Source: Spirochaetota bacterium
Lineage (GTDB): Bacteria > Spirochaetota > Spirochaetia > SZUA-6
DNA length: 64,000 nucleotides
Assembly (NCBI GenBank): GCA_013151965.1
Contig: JAADHF010000065.1
Coordinates: 45,301-109,300, forward strand
Direction of reading: 5' to 3'
Shown here: positions 1 to 7,672 of the stretch, in pieces
How positions within the stretch are numbered: the stretch's first letter is position 1
Layout: every line of letters begins with the position of its first letter
Translations under genes and position numbers: made by a program
Notes under the pieces: model-generated
What the model saw: only the letters and a program-made list of their open reading frames with translations
What the model was told of the DNA's origin: nothing
Databases searched by the model: none

Positions 1-1012
1 TGTAGGAATGTCCTGTAATCCAGCCGATGTCCGCCATGCACCAGTAAACATCTTCGGGATGAATATCCTGGATGTATTTGGATGTACCTGTAACATAAGC
101 CAGATAACCGCCGATTGAATGCTGTGCACCTTTTGGTTTACCGGTTGTGCCGGAAGTGTACATTAGAAATAAAGTGGCTTCGGAAGGGAGTTTTTCAGGT
201 TCGACTTTAGCACTGTGATAATTTTTAAGTAAATCATTAATAATAAAATCACGCCCCTTAACCAGCGGAGTCTTTGCGGAATATTTGCCCGGATAACGCT
301 GCCAGATAAGAACCTTTTCGATTTTCTGCCCTTTTTTTAAAGCTTCGTTATAAGCAATATCCGCTTTTTCTTTATGATCGAGAAGATTCCCGCTTCTATA
401 ATATGAGTCTGCAGTGATTAAAACTTTACTTTTTGCATCCACAACTCTGTCGGCACAGGCTTTGCCGGAAAATCCGGAAAAAACCTGTGAATGAATCACA
501 CCAATCCGTGCACAGGCAAGCATTACAACTGCAAGCTCCGGAATCATGGGCATGTGTAATGTTACCGTATCTCCTGCTTTGAGCCCGCAAAAATCTTTTA
601 ATAAAGCGGCAAATTCATTAACTTTTACGTATAGTTCCTGATAGGTTATATGCCGGATAGGTTCATTCTCCGGCTCCGGGACAAAATGGATTGCGGTTTT
701 ATTTTTGTACTTCGGTAAATGTCTGTCTATACAATTGTAGCTTGCATTTAATTTACCGCCGACAAACCATTTATAGAACGGAGGATTACTCGAATCCAGA
801 ATATTATCATAAGGTTTATACCAATCCAGCATGTCTGCAAATTCTTTATAACAACCGGGAAAATTATCCATGCCAAATCTTTCTAAAATTTTCCGATCGG
901 TAACATTTGCCTGTGCTATAAATTTTTCCGAAGGTTTATAGTAATTCTCTTCTTTCCAATGAACCGAAATCTGAGCTTCCGAAACTTCTTCTTCATTTTT
1001 CTTTTCATTCAT
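1..1012 (-). CDS. acs: Acetyl-CoA synthetase, N-terminal part (cut by window edge)
   Basis: Activates acetate to acetyl-AMP and then acetyl-CoA in the cytoplasm. The first 337 codons are visible; the rest lies beyond position 1. The protein starts MNEKKNEEEVSEAQISVHWK at ATG 1012, preceded by AGAGGAG about eight bases upstream. The N-terminal region has the family's WYKPYD and WFVGGKLNASYNCIDRH segments, and further on the P-loop-like signature MYTSGTTGKPKG and the MADIGWITGHSY segment of Acs. These features separate it from generic acyl-CoA ligases. It appears monocistronic here, with a possible promoter in the 273-base gap behind it. I am confident of the family; acetate as substrate is the family norm, and a propionyl-CoA synthetase is the main alternative. 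Confidence 0.93.
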   Translation of the reverse strand, partial: MNEKKNEEEVSEAQISVHWKEENYYKPSEKFIAQANVTDRKILERFGMDNFPGCYKEFADMLDWYKPYDNILDSSNPPFYKWFVGGKLNASYNCIDRHLPKYKNKTAIHFVPEPENEPIRHITYQELYVKVNEFAALLKDFCGLKAGDTVTLHMPMIPELAVVMLACARIGVIHSQVFSGFSGKACADRVVDAKSKVLITADSYYRSGNLLDHKEKADIAYNEALKKGQKIEKVLIWQRYPGKYSAKTPLVKGRDFIINDLLKNYHSAKVEPEKLPSEATLFLMYTSGTTGKPKGAQHSIGGYLAYVTGTSKYIQDIHPEDVYWCMADIGWITGHSY

Positions 1013-1157
1013 AGACTGACTCCTCTTAAAAACTATTGTTAATAAAAATTGAATTATCCGGGCGGAAGCACGGTTCTTACATAAGTTCCATTACTCACTA
1101 TTGCCTCATCCTGATTCTGACAATCCAAACAGTATCCATAAAGTTTAAGAAAACTAA

Positions 1158-1186
1158 TTAATATCTTGTTATGATAAAAGTATCAA
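1158..1186 (-). promoter_or_regulatory. Possible promoter of acs
   Basis: On the minus strand TTGATA (1186-1181) is separated by 17 bases from TATTAA (1163-1158), about 145 bases upstream of the acs start. Match to sigma70 consensus is moderate and the leader would be long. Otherwise the 1013-1285 gap shows no gene. Confidence 0.35.
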
Positions 1187-1260
1187 ATATACCTGTCTTT
1201 GTAAAGTTATGCTTTTAAATTGTAATTGACGGCTGTATTTTTCTTATTACCGGGTTTGGG

Positions 1261-1290
1261 AAAGCATCATCGTCAATCTAAAGCATCATC
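1261..1290. repeat. 11-bp direct repeat at end of ywbE
   Basis: AAAGCATCATC occurs at 1261-1271 and again at 1280-1290, a period of 19 bases. The second copy overlaps the ywbE stop codon. No function is apparent. Confidence 0.6.
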
Positions 1291-1480
1291 TGCATATCTC
1301 TTTGACCCGTCCCACATCTCCGCTGTCTAATCTTACTTTTATGCCATGGGGATGCGTAGGGGAATTTGTCAGGATATCTTTGACAATTCCTTCGGTTAAT
1401 TTACCGTTTTTCTGGTCTTGCTTTAATACTATCCTTACTTTAAGGCCCTGTGTTATATCTAATCTTTTTTTTCCATCCAT
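1286..1480 (-). CDS. ywbE: YwbE family small basic protein
   Basis: A 64-residue protein matching the YwbE/DUF2196 family, whose hallmark is the GKLTEGIVKDILTNSPTHP segment followed by HGIKVRLDSGDVGRV; both are present almost to the letter. The family is predicted to be a small beta-rich, possibly nucleic-acid-binding protein, but its role is not established. ATG 1480 was chosen because homology begins there and GGAGGAG lies nine bases upstream. An in-frame ATG at 1570 overlaps the stop of the upstream molybdenum hydroxylase as ATGA and would add 30 residues unlike the family; it could still serve as a coupled start. The gene is the last of the purine operon, probably by read-through and not by shared function. 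Confidence 0.85.
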   Translation of the reverse strand: MDGKKRLDITQGLKVRIVLKQDQKNGKLTEGIVKDILTNSPTHPHGIKVRLDSGDVGRVKEICR

Positions 1481-1566
1481 AAATAATATTATCTCCTCCG
1501 GGCCGCTATCATAAACAGCCATTGATTTTTTTACAATGGGTTCGTCACCCATTCGAAATGTTTTTG

Positions 1567-3777
1567 TCATAGGCTCATTAAATAGTCCGGGGTTATGGGA
1601 ATTCTGTTTACAGGCCTGCCCAATGCATTCTGCACGGCAGCTGCATAAGCAGGGGCAGCTCCGACAAGGGGAAGTTCTCCCGCTCCTTTTGCACCGTAAG
1701 GCCCGTACGGCGAAGGGTTGTTTACAAATACAACTTTTATTTCGGGCAGATCCCGTGCCGTTGGAATAATATAATCGGTTACCGAAGCCTGTCTTATTCT
1801 GCCGTTTTCTTCCGTCATAACCTCTATTCCCGCCCATCCGATTCCCTGCGCAATACCTCCGCACATCTGCCCTTCCGCTATCTTCTCATCCAGAGGCATT
1901 CCTATATCATACACTCCCCAGATTCCTGTCGGCACAACTTCCAGAGTAAGCGGATCCACTTCCACTTCCACTACATTAATGCCCCATGCATAATCCGGAT
2001 ACGCATTGCCGTGGAAACTGTCCTGGTCCCATTCGATTTCTTCCGGATGCCGGTACTGCTCTTCCACAGTAATTTCCTCATGGGTATCTTTTTCCGTTTC
2101 CCCTAAGACAGACATCTTCTCCGCCATTTTTTCTTTTAATTCTTCAGCTGCCCGCAGTACAATTCTTCCTACAATCATCGCAGTACGCGATGCCACAGTC
2201 GGTCCCGAATCCGGCACTCTGTCCGTATCCGGATTACAATAGATGATTTTTTCCGGAGGAATGTTCAGAGTATCCGATACTATTTTCCGCAAAGTTGTCT
2301 GAGCACCCTGTCCCATCTCCGTACTCGATACAAGCAGCTCCGCCCTGCCGTCTGCAAGAAGCTTAAGTTTAACCCTGCCCTTAATCTTATCTCTTTCTCC
2401 GCTTCCCGTAAAACCGCACCCGTGGTTAAAAACAGAAATGCCGATTCCCTTACGTTTTTCGAACACACCTTTCGAATCTCCGCTTCTTCCGTTTTCACCG
2501 CAGGCACTGCCTTCTCCGTTAAAGGATAAATATTTCCTGTACTTCTCCGGGTAACCGGAAAGAGAAAATGCTTTTTTAAGCATTTCCGGCAGTTTTATCT
2601 CCCCCCTGATCTTTCCACCCGTAACCGTTAAATCTCCCTCTTTAAGTAAATACTTACTCTTAAACAGGGCAGGATCCTCTCCTGCTTCAACAGCTATACG
2701 ATTCATATGCATCTCTATCGCAAAAACGGCCTGGGGTCCGCCGAACCCGCGGAAAGCGCCTTTCGGGACATTATTCGTGCGAAAAGCCCTTCCGCGCACC
2801 CGGACATTCGGAATATTATATGCACCGGTCGCGGCAAATATCGACCTCTGAAGCACTACGGAGGACAGTCCTTCATAAGCCCCGCCGTCGAGCTTTATAT
2901 CTATGTCCATCCCGGTTATTCCGCCGGAACTGTCCAAAAATGTTTTTATACGAGTTTTCGACGGGTGCCGCTTTGTCGTTGTTACTATATCTTCCAGTCT
3001 GTTAAAAACCATTTTTACAGGTTTCCCTGTTCTGTATGATGCAAGGGCAGCATAGAACGATATAAGAGACGGATAATCTTCCTTGCCTCCGAAAGCCCCT
3101 CCCGTCGTTGTCTGGATGATCCGTATTCTATCCTCACTGAACTTAAAAGCCTCAACCAGGGCACCCTTAACATAATAAGGGCACTGCATGGAACCGTACA
3201 CGGTAATTTTACCGTCACGGTATTCGGCTATCACTCCCTGAGGCTCTAAGTATATATGCTCCTGAATTCCTGTTGAATACGTATCCTCTATTACACGTGA
3301 TGCCTCTGACTCGGCCGCATCCGGCTCGCCCTTTTTTAAGCTGTAGTCAACAAAAGTGCTGTTCTTTGCCTCGGCATCTTCCATGGCAAAAACCGCATCC
3401 GAAGGAATATATTCGACTTTTATTTCACTTAAAATCTTATCTATCTCCGCTCTGTCCGGACCTGCAACTATAAGTACCGGTTCTCCGATATGGTTTACAG
3501 TATCCTCCGCAAGAAAGGGCCAGTCATCCGCAATCATTTTAACTCTGTTTCTTCCGGGAATGTCATTTTTGTCTATAACGGTATAACCGTCGGGGAGTTC
3601 CGGTATCCTGACAGACCTGATCTTCCCCTTAGCAATTGCCGAAACAAAAATTTTTGCATATATCATGCCCGGGATAGTTCTATCATCGATATACTCAGCC
3701 TCGCCCCGTATCTTGGGCCTTGCATCTATCCGTTCAACCGGGGTACTTATAGACCTGTTTTTATATTCATTATTCAT
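1567..3777 (-). CDS. xdhD: Molybdenum hydroxylase large subunit, XdhD-like (xanthine/purine dehydrogenase family)
   Basis: A 736-residue molybdopterin-cytosine/guanine dinucleotide-type hydroxylase subunit that would hydroxylate a purine or related heterocycle. The N-terminal a/b hammerhead domain runs from about residue 15 to 125. Cofactor-binding signatures follow: TTTGGAFGGKEDYPS, GAFRGFGGPQAVFA and STEMGQGAQT. Near the C-terminus GAKGAGELPLVGAAPA carries the catalytic glutamate (GAGE). It lacks its own FAD and 2Fe-2S domains, so it must borrow the small subunits encoded at 13422-14767. It lies 69 bases downstream of the threonine-synthase-like gene. Genes of this position in E. coli (xdhD) belong to the anaerobic urate/purine pathway; a nicotinate- or aldehyde-type substrate cannot be excluded from sequence alone. 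Confidence 0.82.
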   Translation of the reverse strand: MNNEYKNRSISTPVERIDARPKIRGEAEYIDDRTIPGMIYAKIFVSAIAKGKIRSVRIPELPDGYTVIDKNDIPGRNRVKMIADDWPFLAEDTVNHIGEPVLIVAGPDRAEIDKILSEIKVEYIPSDAVFAMEDAEAKNSTFVDYSLKKGEPDAAESEASRVIEDTYSTGIQEHIYLEPQGVIAEYRDGKITVYGSMQCPYYVKGALVEAFKFSEDRIRIIQTTTGGAFGGKEDYPSLISFYAALASYRTGKPVKMVFNRLEDIVTTTKRHPSKTRIKTFLDSSGGITGMDIDIKLDGGAYEGLSSVVLQRSIFAATGAYNIPNVRVRGRAFRTNNVPKGAFRGFGGPQAVFAIEMHMNRIAVEAGEDPALFKSKYLLKEGDLTVTGGKIRGEIKLPEMLKKAFSLSGYPEKYRKYLSFNGEGSACGENGRSGDSKGVFEKRKGIGISVFNHGCGFTGSGERDKIKGRVKLKLLADGRAELLVSSTEMGQGAQTTLRKIVSDTLNIPPEKIIYCNPDTDRVPDSGPTVASRTAMIVGRIVLRAAEELKEKMAEKMSVLGETEKDTHEEITVEEQYRHPEEIEWDQDSFHGNAYPDYAWGINVVEVEVDPLTLEVVPTGIWGVYDIGMPLDEKIAEGQMCGGIAQGIGWAGIEVMTEENGRIRQASVTDYIIPTARDLPEIKVVFVNNPSPYGPYGAKGAGELPLVGAAPAYAAAVQNALGRPVNRIPITPDYLMSL

Positions 3778-3846
3778 ATTCCGCCCTAATCCTTTCCGGA
3801 GCTGATGCAGTAAATATATTTAAAGTATAACAATTATTTGCCAATA

Positions 3847-5031
3847 TTAATGCTGCGGTATATCTATACCCTTCATAGCGGCATCAATATCCTTTAACCC
3901 GCTTCCTGTAATCAACAGAACAACAACACTTTCTTCCGAAAGACCGGCCTTTACCTTTTTAAAACCTGCAAATGCAGCGGACGATGAAGGTTCTGCAAAA
4001 AGACCGGATTCGGATGCAAGTTCGTGCTGGGCTTTTAAAATCTCATCATCCGAAACCGTTACACATCTGCCTGAATATTTTTTAAGCGATGAAAGAGCAT
4101 AGTACCCGCCTCTGGGAACCTCGACAGCAATCGAATCGGCTATGGTAGATGATCTTTCAGGCTCACCGAAATCTCCATCCCTTAAAGCCCTGCAGATAGC
4201 CTGGCTGCCCTCTGCCTGAACTGCATATATGACAGGCATCTCTTCCGCCGGGCCTGAACCTATAATATCCTTAAAACCCTTATATACACCGCTTAAGATA
4301 ACTCCGTCCCCTGCGGGCACAAAAACATAGTCCGGCATTCTGTTAAGCTGCGCAAAAATCTCAAGCGCCGCCGTTTTTTTTCCCTCTATTGTCATGGGAT
4401 TAAAGGCCGTATTTCTGTTTAACCCTCCGTGCCTGTCCGTAAATTCTATCGACATATCAAAGGCCGTATCGTAAGTTCCGTCAACCAGCGTTACATCCGC
4501 ACCGTACTGGAGAGCCTGTACCATTTTCGCTTTCGGAGCGGATGACGGAATAAATATTCGTATATTAAGTCCTGCCGCAGCACCGATACCTGCCATCGAA
4601 GAAGCTGCATTTCCCGTGGAAGCAACAACAACATCCTGAATGTGGAATTTACGTGCAAATGCGGAAACAAGAAACGAGGCTCTGTCTTTAAGAGAACCTG
4701 TCGGGTTTAATGTATCGTCCTTAAGGTATAAATTTTCGAACCCTGTTTTTTTTCGAAGCCGCATGGGTCTCCATATAGGTGTATTGCCCACGGGTACGGA
4801 TGGGAAATATTCTCTTTCTACCGGGAGAAACCGGTGGACGAAATCTACCGTATCCGGGCCTGCTGATAAGTCTCTGCCGGCGGATAATTCACCGGTTTTG
4901 CCGACAACCTCGAGTATACCTCTTAAGGGTTTTTTCGGATCATATTTTTTTTTGCAACCGGGACAGAGCATGATATCAGGTGAAATTTCATAAGATTTTC
5001 CGCACTCGATACATCTGTATTTCCACTCCAT
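3847..5031 (-). CDS. Threonine-synthase-like PLP enzyme (fold type II)
   Basis: A 394-residue pyridoxal-phosphate enzyme. The N-terminus has a zinc ribbon with two CxxC pairs (YRCIECGKSY and MLCPGCKKKY). The cofactor lysine lies in NPTGSLKDRAS, followed by VVASTGNAASSMAGIGAAAG, which forms the phosphate-binding loop region, and a late LLITGSGLKD segment. This is threonine synthase architecture of the archaeal/plant kind. No homoserine kinase or other threonine gene is nearby; instead it sits between ygeY (21 bases upstream) and xdhD. In E. coli that slot holds ygeX, a 2,3-diaminopropionate ammonia-lyase, also fold type II. I infer a catabolic lyase in purine breakdown, but true threonine synthase remains possible. 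Confidence 0.8.
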   Translation of the reverse strand: MEWKYRCIECGKSYEISPDIMLCPGCKKKYDPKKPLRGILEVVGKTGELSAGRDLSAGPDTVDFVHRFLPVEREYFPSVPVGNTPIWRPMRLRKKTGFENLYLKDDTLNPTGSLKDRASFLVSAFARKFHIQDVVVASTGNAASSMAGIGAAAGLNIRIFIPSSAPKAKMVQALQYGADVTLVDGTYDTAFDMSIEFTDRHGGLNRNTAFNPMTIEGKKTAALEIFAQLNRMPDYVFVPAGDGVILSGVYKGFKDIIGSGPAEEMPVIYAVQAEGSQAICRALRDGDFGEPERSSTIADSIAVEVPRGGYYALSSLKKYSGRCVTVSDDEILKAQHELASESGLFAEPSSSAAFAGFKKVKAGLSEESVVVLLITGSGLKDIDAAMKGIDIPQH

Positions 5032-5052
5032 TTCATTCTCCGTATAAAATGA

Positions 5053-6255
5053 CTATTCCAATACATAGGGAAGCATAGCGTAAAAAGCGGAACATACCTT
5101 TAAGTCACTGATCTGCGTAATTTCGTTCGGTGCATGCGCTTTTGATTCGTCTCCGGGCCCGAAACCGATGGACGGCACTTTGTGCCTGCCGCATACCGCC
5201 ACACCGTTTGTCGAAAAGGTCCACCTGCCTACAACAGGTTTTTCACCGTAAAGCATGTCGTATGCCTTTATACCTGACTGTACAAGGGGATGACCTTCTT
5301 CTATCTTCCACGTGGGGAAGTATAATTCCTGCCCGTACTTTGTTCCCTTCCAGCTTATTCTGTCGTAATAGGGAACTTCGACGGAAACAAAATCCTTTAC
5401 AACGGATTCCACCTCTTTAACCGAAGATTCCATGGTTTCGCCCCATGTAAGCCTCCTGTCTAAGTAAAAATCCGCAGTATCGGGAACAGCGCACTGAGAA
5501 GGCCCGCCGGCATTCAGCCGTGTTACGGCTACGGTACCTTTTCCAAGAAAATTATCTTTATCAGGTTTAAGAACTTCGTTCAGTTTCTCTATCTCCAGTG
5601 CTCCGCGGGCTGCCCTGTATGCGGCATTTTTGCCCCTTTCCGGTGCGGAAGCGTGGCAGGAAACACCTGTAAAAGTAACATTCATCTCCATCCTGCCCCT
5701 ATGACCCCTGTAAAGCCTTAAGCGTGTCGGTTCAGTACTTACAAAATAATCGGGAACAAATTTTTCTTCCTCTATAAGGTATTTCCAGCACATCCCGTCG
5801 CAGTCTTCCTCCATGACCGTAAAGGTAAAATATACACTGTAATTACCACCATACGAAAGTTCCTTTAGAATTCTTGCTGCGGTTATCATCGAGGCTGCAC
5901 CGCCTTTCTGGTCGGCACTCCCTCTGCCGTAAACCAGGCCGTCTCTGATGAGTCCGGAAAAAGGATCCGATTCCCACTGAGATCTGTCCCCCACACCTAC
6001 GACATCGATATGTGCATCGAAAGCAATAATTTTATCTCCGCTTCCGACCCTGCCGATCAGATTTCCAAGTCCGTCTATTCTTACTTCGTCGCAGCCTGCC
6101 TTTAAACAGAGTTCTTTTAACTTCTTTATAACAGCCTCTTCCTCTCCGCTGTAGGAAGGTATTTTTACTATCTCAGAAAGATTACGAGCCGTATAATTTT
6201 CATATTTCTCTGCAAGTTCCCTGATTCTTTTTTTTGTATCTTCAATGTCGCTCAT
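5053..6255 (-). CDS. ygeY: YgeY-family selenium-metabolism-linked hydrolase (M20 peptidase fold)
   Basis: A 400-residue M20-type metallohydrolase. Metal-ligand segments are visible: DAHIDVVGVGDRSQW (His and the following Asp), GRGSADQKGGAAS (bridging Asp), MEEDCDGMCW (the acidic pair), and FGPGDESKAHAPNEIT with the C-terminal His. A dimerisation domain occupies roughly residues 185-300. YgeY belongs to the conserved anaerobic purine/urate gene set, where it probably hydrolyses an amide or carbamoyl intermediate; the exact reaction is unknown to me. Its ATG overlaps the stop of ssnA by four bases (ATGA), so the two are translationally coupled. Confidence 0.88.
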   Translation of the reverse strand: MSDIEDTKKRIRELAEKYENYTARNLSEIVKIPSYSGEEEAVIKKLKELCLKAGCDEVRIDGLGNLIGRVGSGDKIIAFDAHIDVVGVGDRSQWESDPFSGLIRDGLVYGRGSADQKGGAASMITAARILKELSYGGNYSVYFTFTVMEEDCDGMCWKYLIEEEKFVPDYFVSTEPTRLRLYRGHRGRMEMNVTFTGVSCHASAPERGKNAAYRAARGALEIEKLNEVLKPDKDNFLGKGTVAVTRLNAGGPSQCAVPDTADFYLDRRLTWGETMESSVKEVESVVKDFVSVEVPYYDRISWKGTKYGQELYFPTWKIEEGHPLVQSGIKAYDMLYGEKPVVGRWTFSTNGVAVCGRHKVPSIGFGPGDESKAHAPNEITQISDLKVCSAFYAMLPYVLE

Positions 6256-7562
6256 TTAAGTTCATCCATCCTTTGCCATAATTTTTTTGAAATTTCGCGG
6301 GCCTTTTCGTATATTCCGGAAACATCGAAGGGGAATCTTCTATCCCTGTAAACAATTCTTCCTCCTATAATCACCGTTTCCACGCACCGGGAAGACAAAC
6401 CGAATATAAAATGACCGGCAATATTATCACCGTTAAACGGCGTCGGAGGTTCGTAATCCATCACAGTTATATCCGCAGAAAAACCCTTTTCGATGGAACC
6501 GTATTTTCCGCCGAAGTACCGTTTAAGAATTTCATTCCCATTTTGCAGAAAGTCAAGAAAATCAAGAGGCCACAAACTGCCTCCTGCATCCTTATGTTTA
6601 AAATATGCTATCTTCATCTCCTCTATCATATCACTTCCGATGCCATCGGTACCGAGCGCCACATTTTTATACTCTGGAAGCATCGTATTATAACCGACAG
6701 CATTATTCATGTTCGACCTGGCATTGTGCACTAGAAACGCATCGTGATTATTAATCCTGTCTCTGTCGGATTCGCCTAAATACACACCGTGAACAAGTAT
6801 TGTTCTATCGCTTAAGAGTTTGAATTTCTCGAGCCTCTCTGTTACATCCATTCCATAGAGAAGATGTGAATTCGATGAATCGTACCTGTCCTCGGATACA
6901 TGTATGTGAAGACCCGCACCTGTATCTTTTACAGCTTCGTGAATTCTTAAAAGTGCTTTATCACCGAGTGTAAAGGGGGCATGAGCCCCGATAGATGCTT
7001 TAATAAGCGGGTTATTCCTAACCTTTAAAGCAAACTCCGCATTCTCCTCCGCACCTTTAAGCATTCCATCTTCCCCGTTCCTGTCCGTTACTTCGTAGGC
7101 AAGTACACCGCGCAAACCTGTTTTATCAAAGCCTGCTTTAATAAGTTCCAGAGAACCTTTTATAAAAGAAGGAGATGCATGATGATCGATTACGGATGTT
7201 GTTCCGGATTTAACGGCATCGAGGGCTCCTGCAAGCCCGCTAAAGTATATCGATTCTTCATCGAGCGCCCTGTCCAGCCGCCACCAGAGATTTTTAAGGA
7301 CGGATACGAAATCTGCAGAAGGCTTTATATTTGCAGTTATACCCCGTGCAAGGGCAGAGTAGAAATGATTATGACTGCAGACAAGCCCGGGCATTGCGAC
7401 TTTGCCTTTTAAGTCTATAATTTCACATTTACTCTCTGCATACCTTTTCCCTGCATCCTTCCCGGAATCCAGTATAAGAGGACCGTCGATAACAATATCG
7501 ATTCCCTCTTCCACAGATGAAGGGTTAAATTGAACAACCGTTGCATTCTTTAATATCAGCAT
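6252..7562 (-). CDS. ssnA: SsnA-family aminohydrolase (amidohydrolase superfamily)
   Basis: A 436-residue metal-dependent aminohydrolase related to guanine and cytosine deaminases. The metal site is seen in GLVCSHNHFYSALARG (HxH), LHIHVSEDRYDS, VHGVYL and ALGTDGIGSDM. SsnA is part of the purine-degradation cluster of E. coli and clostridia and has been proposed to open or deaminate a purine-derived intermediate. The start is ATG 7562 with GGAGG eight bases upstream. It is separated from ygfK by 110 bases that contain a strong hairpin, and is coupled by ATGA overlap to ygeY downstream. Confidence 0.88.
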   Translation of the reverse strand: MLILKNATVVQFNPSSVEEGIDIVIDGPLILDSGKDAGKRYAESKCEIIDLKGKVAMPGLVCSHNHFYSALARGITANIKPSADFVSVLKNLWWRLDRALDEESIYFSGLAGALDAVKSGTTSVIDHHASPSFIKGSLELIKAGFDKTGLRGVLAYEVTDRNGEDGMLKGAEENAEFALKVRNNPLIKASIGAHAPFTLGDKALLRIHEAVKDTGAGLHIHVSEDRYDSSNSHLLYGMDVTERLEKFKLLSDRTILVHGVYLGESDRDRINNHDAFLVHNARSNMNNAVGYNTMLPEYKNVALGTDGIGSDMIEEMKIAYFKHKDAGGSLWPLDFLDFLQNGNEILKRYFGGKYGSIEKGFSADITVMDYEPPTPFNGDNIAGHFIFGLSSRCVETVIIGGRIVYRDRRFPFDVSGIYEKAREISKKLWQRMDELK

Positions 7563-7587
7563 GCGGACATCCTCCTGATAATCCCGA

Positions 7588-7621
7588 AAAGCCGGAGTCC
7601 GGCAACAGGTTCTCCGGCTTT
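7588..7621 (-). terminator. Intercistronic hairpin between ygfK and ssnA
   Basis: AAAGCCGGAG at 7588-7597 pairs perfectly with CTCCGGCTTT at 7612-7621 (10-bp stem, 14-base loop). On the minus strand it is followed by only a short T run. It may act as a partial terminator or an RNA-processing stem that sets the ygfK:ssnA ratio. A 12-base direct repeat CCGGCTTTATTC flanks it at 7615-7626 and 7629-7640. Confidence 0.45.
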
Positions 7622-7672
7622 ATTCCATCCGGCTTTATTCAGCCCGGAACATACCTTTTAAAAAGTATCCGG

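Noticed and set aside
2707..3039. Long plus-strand reading frames opposite the molybdenum hydroxylase and other minus-strand genes
   Set aside because: They lack ribosome-binding sites and family features and lie opposite well-supported genes; codon bias explains them.
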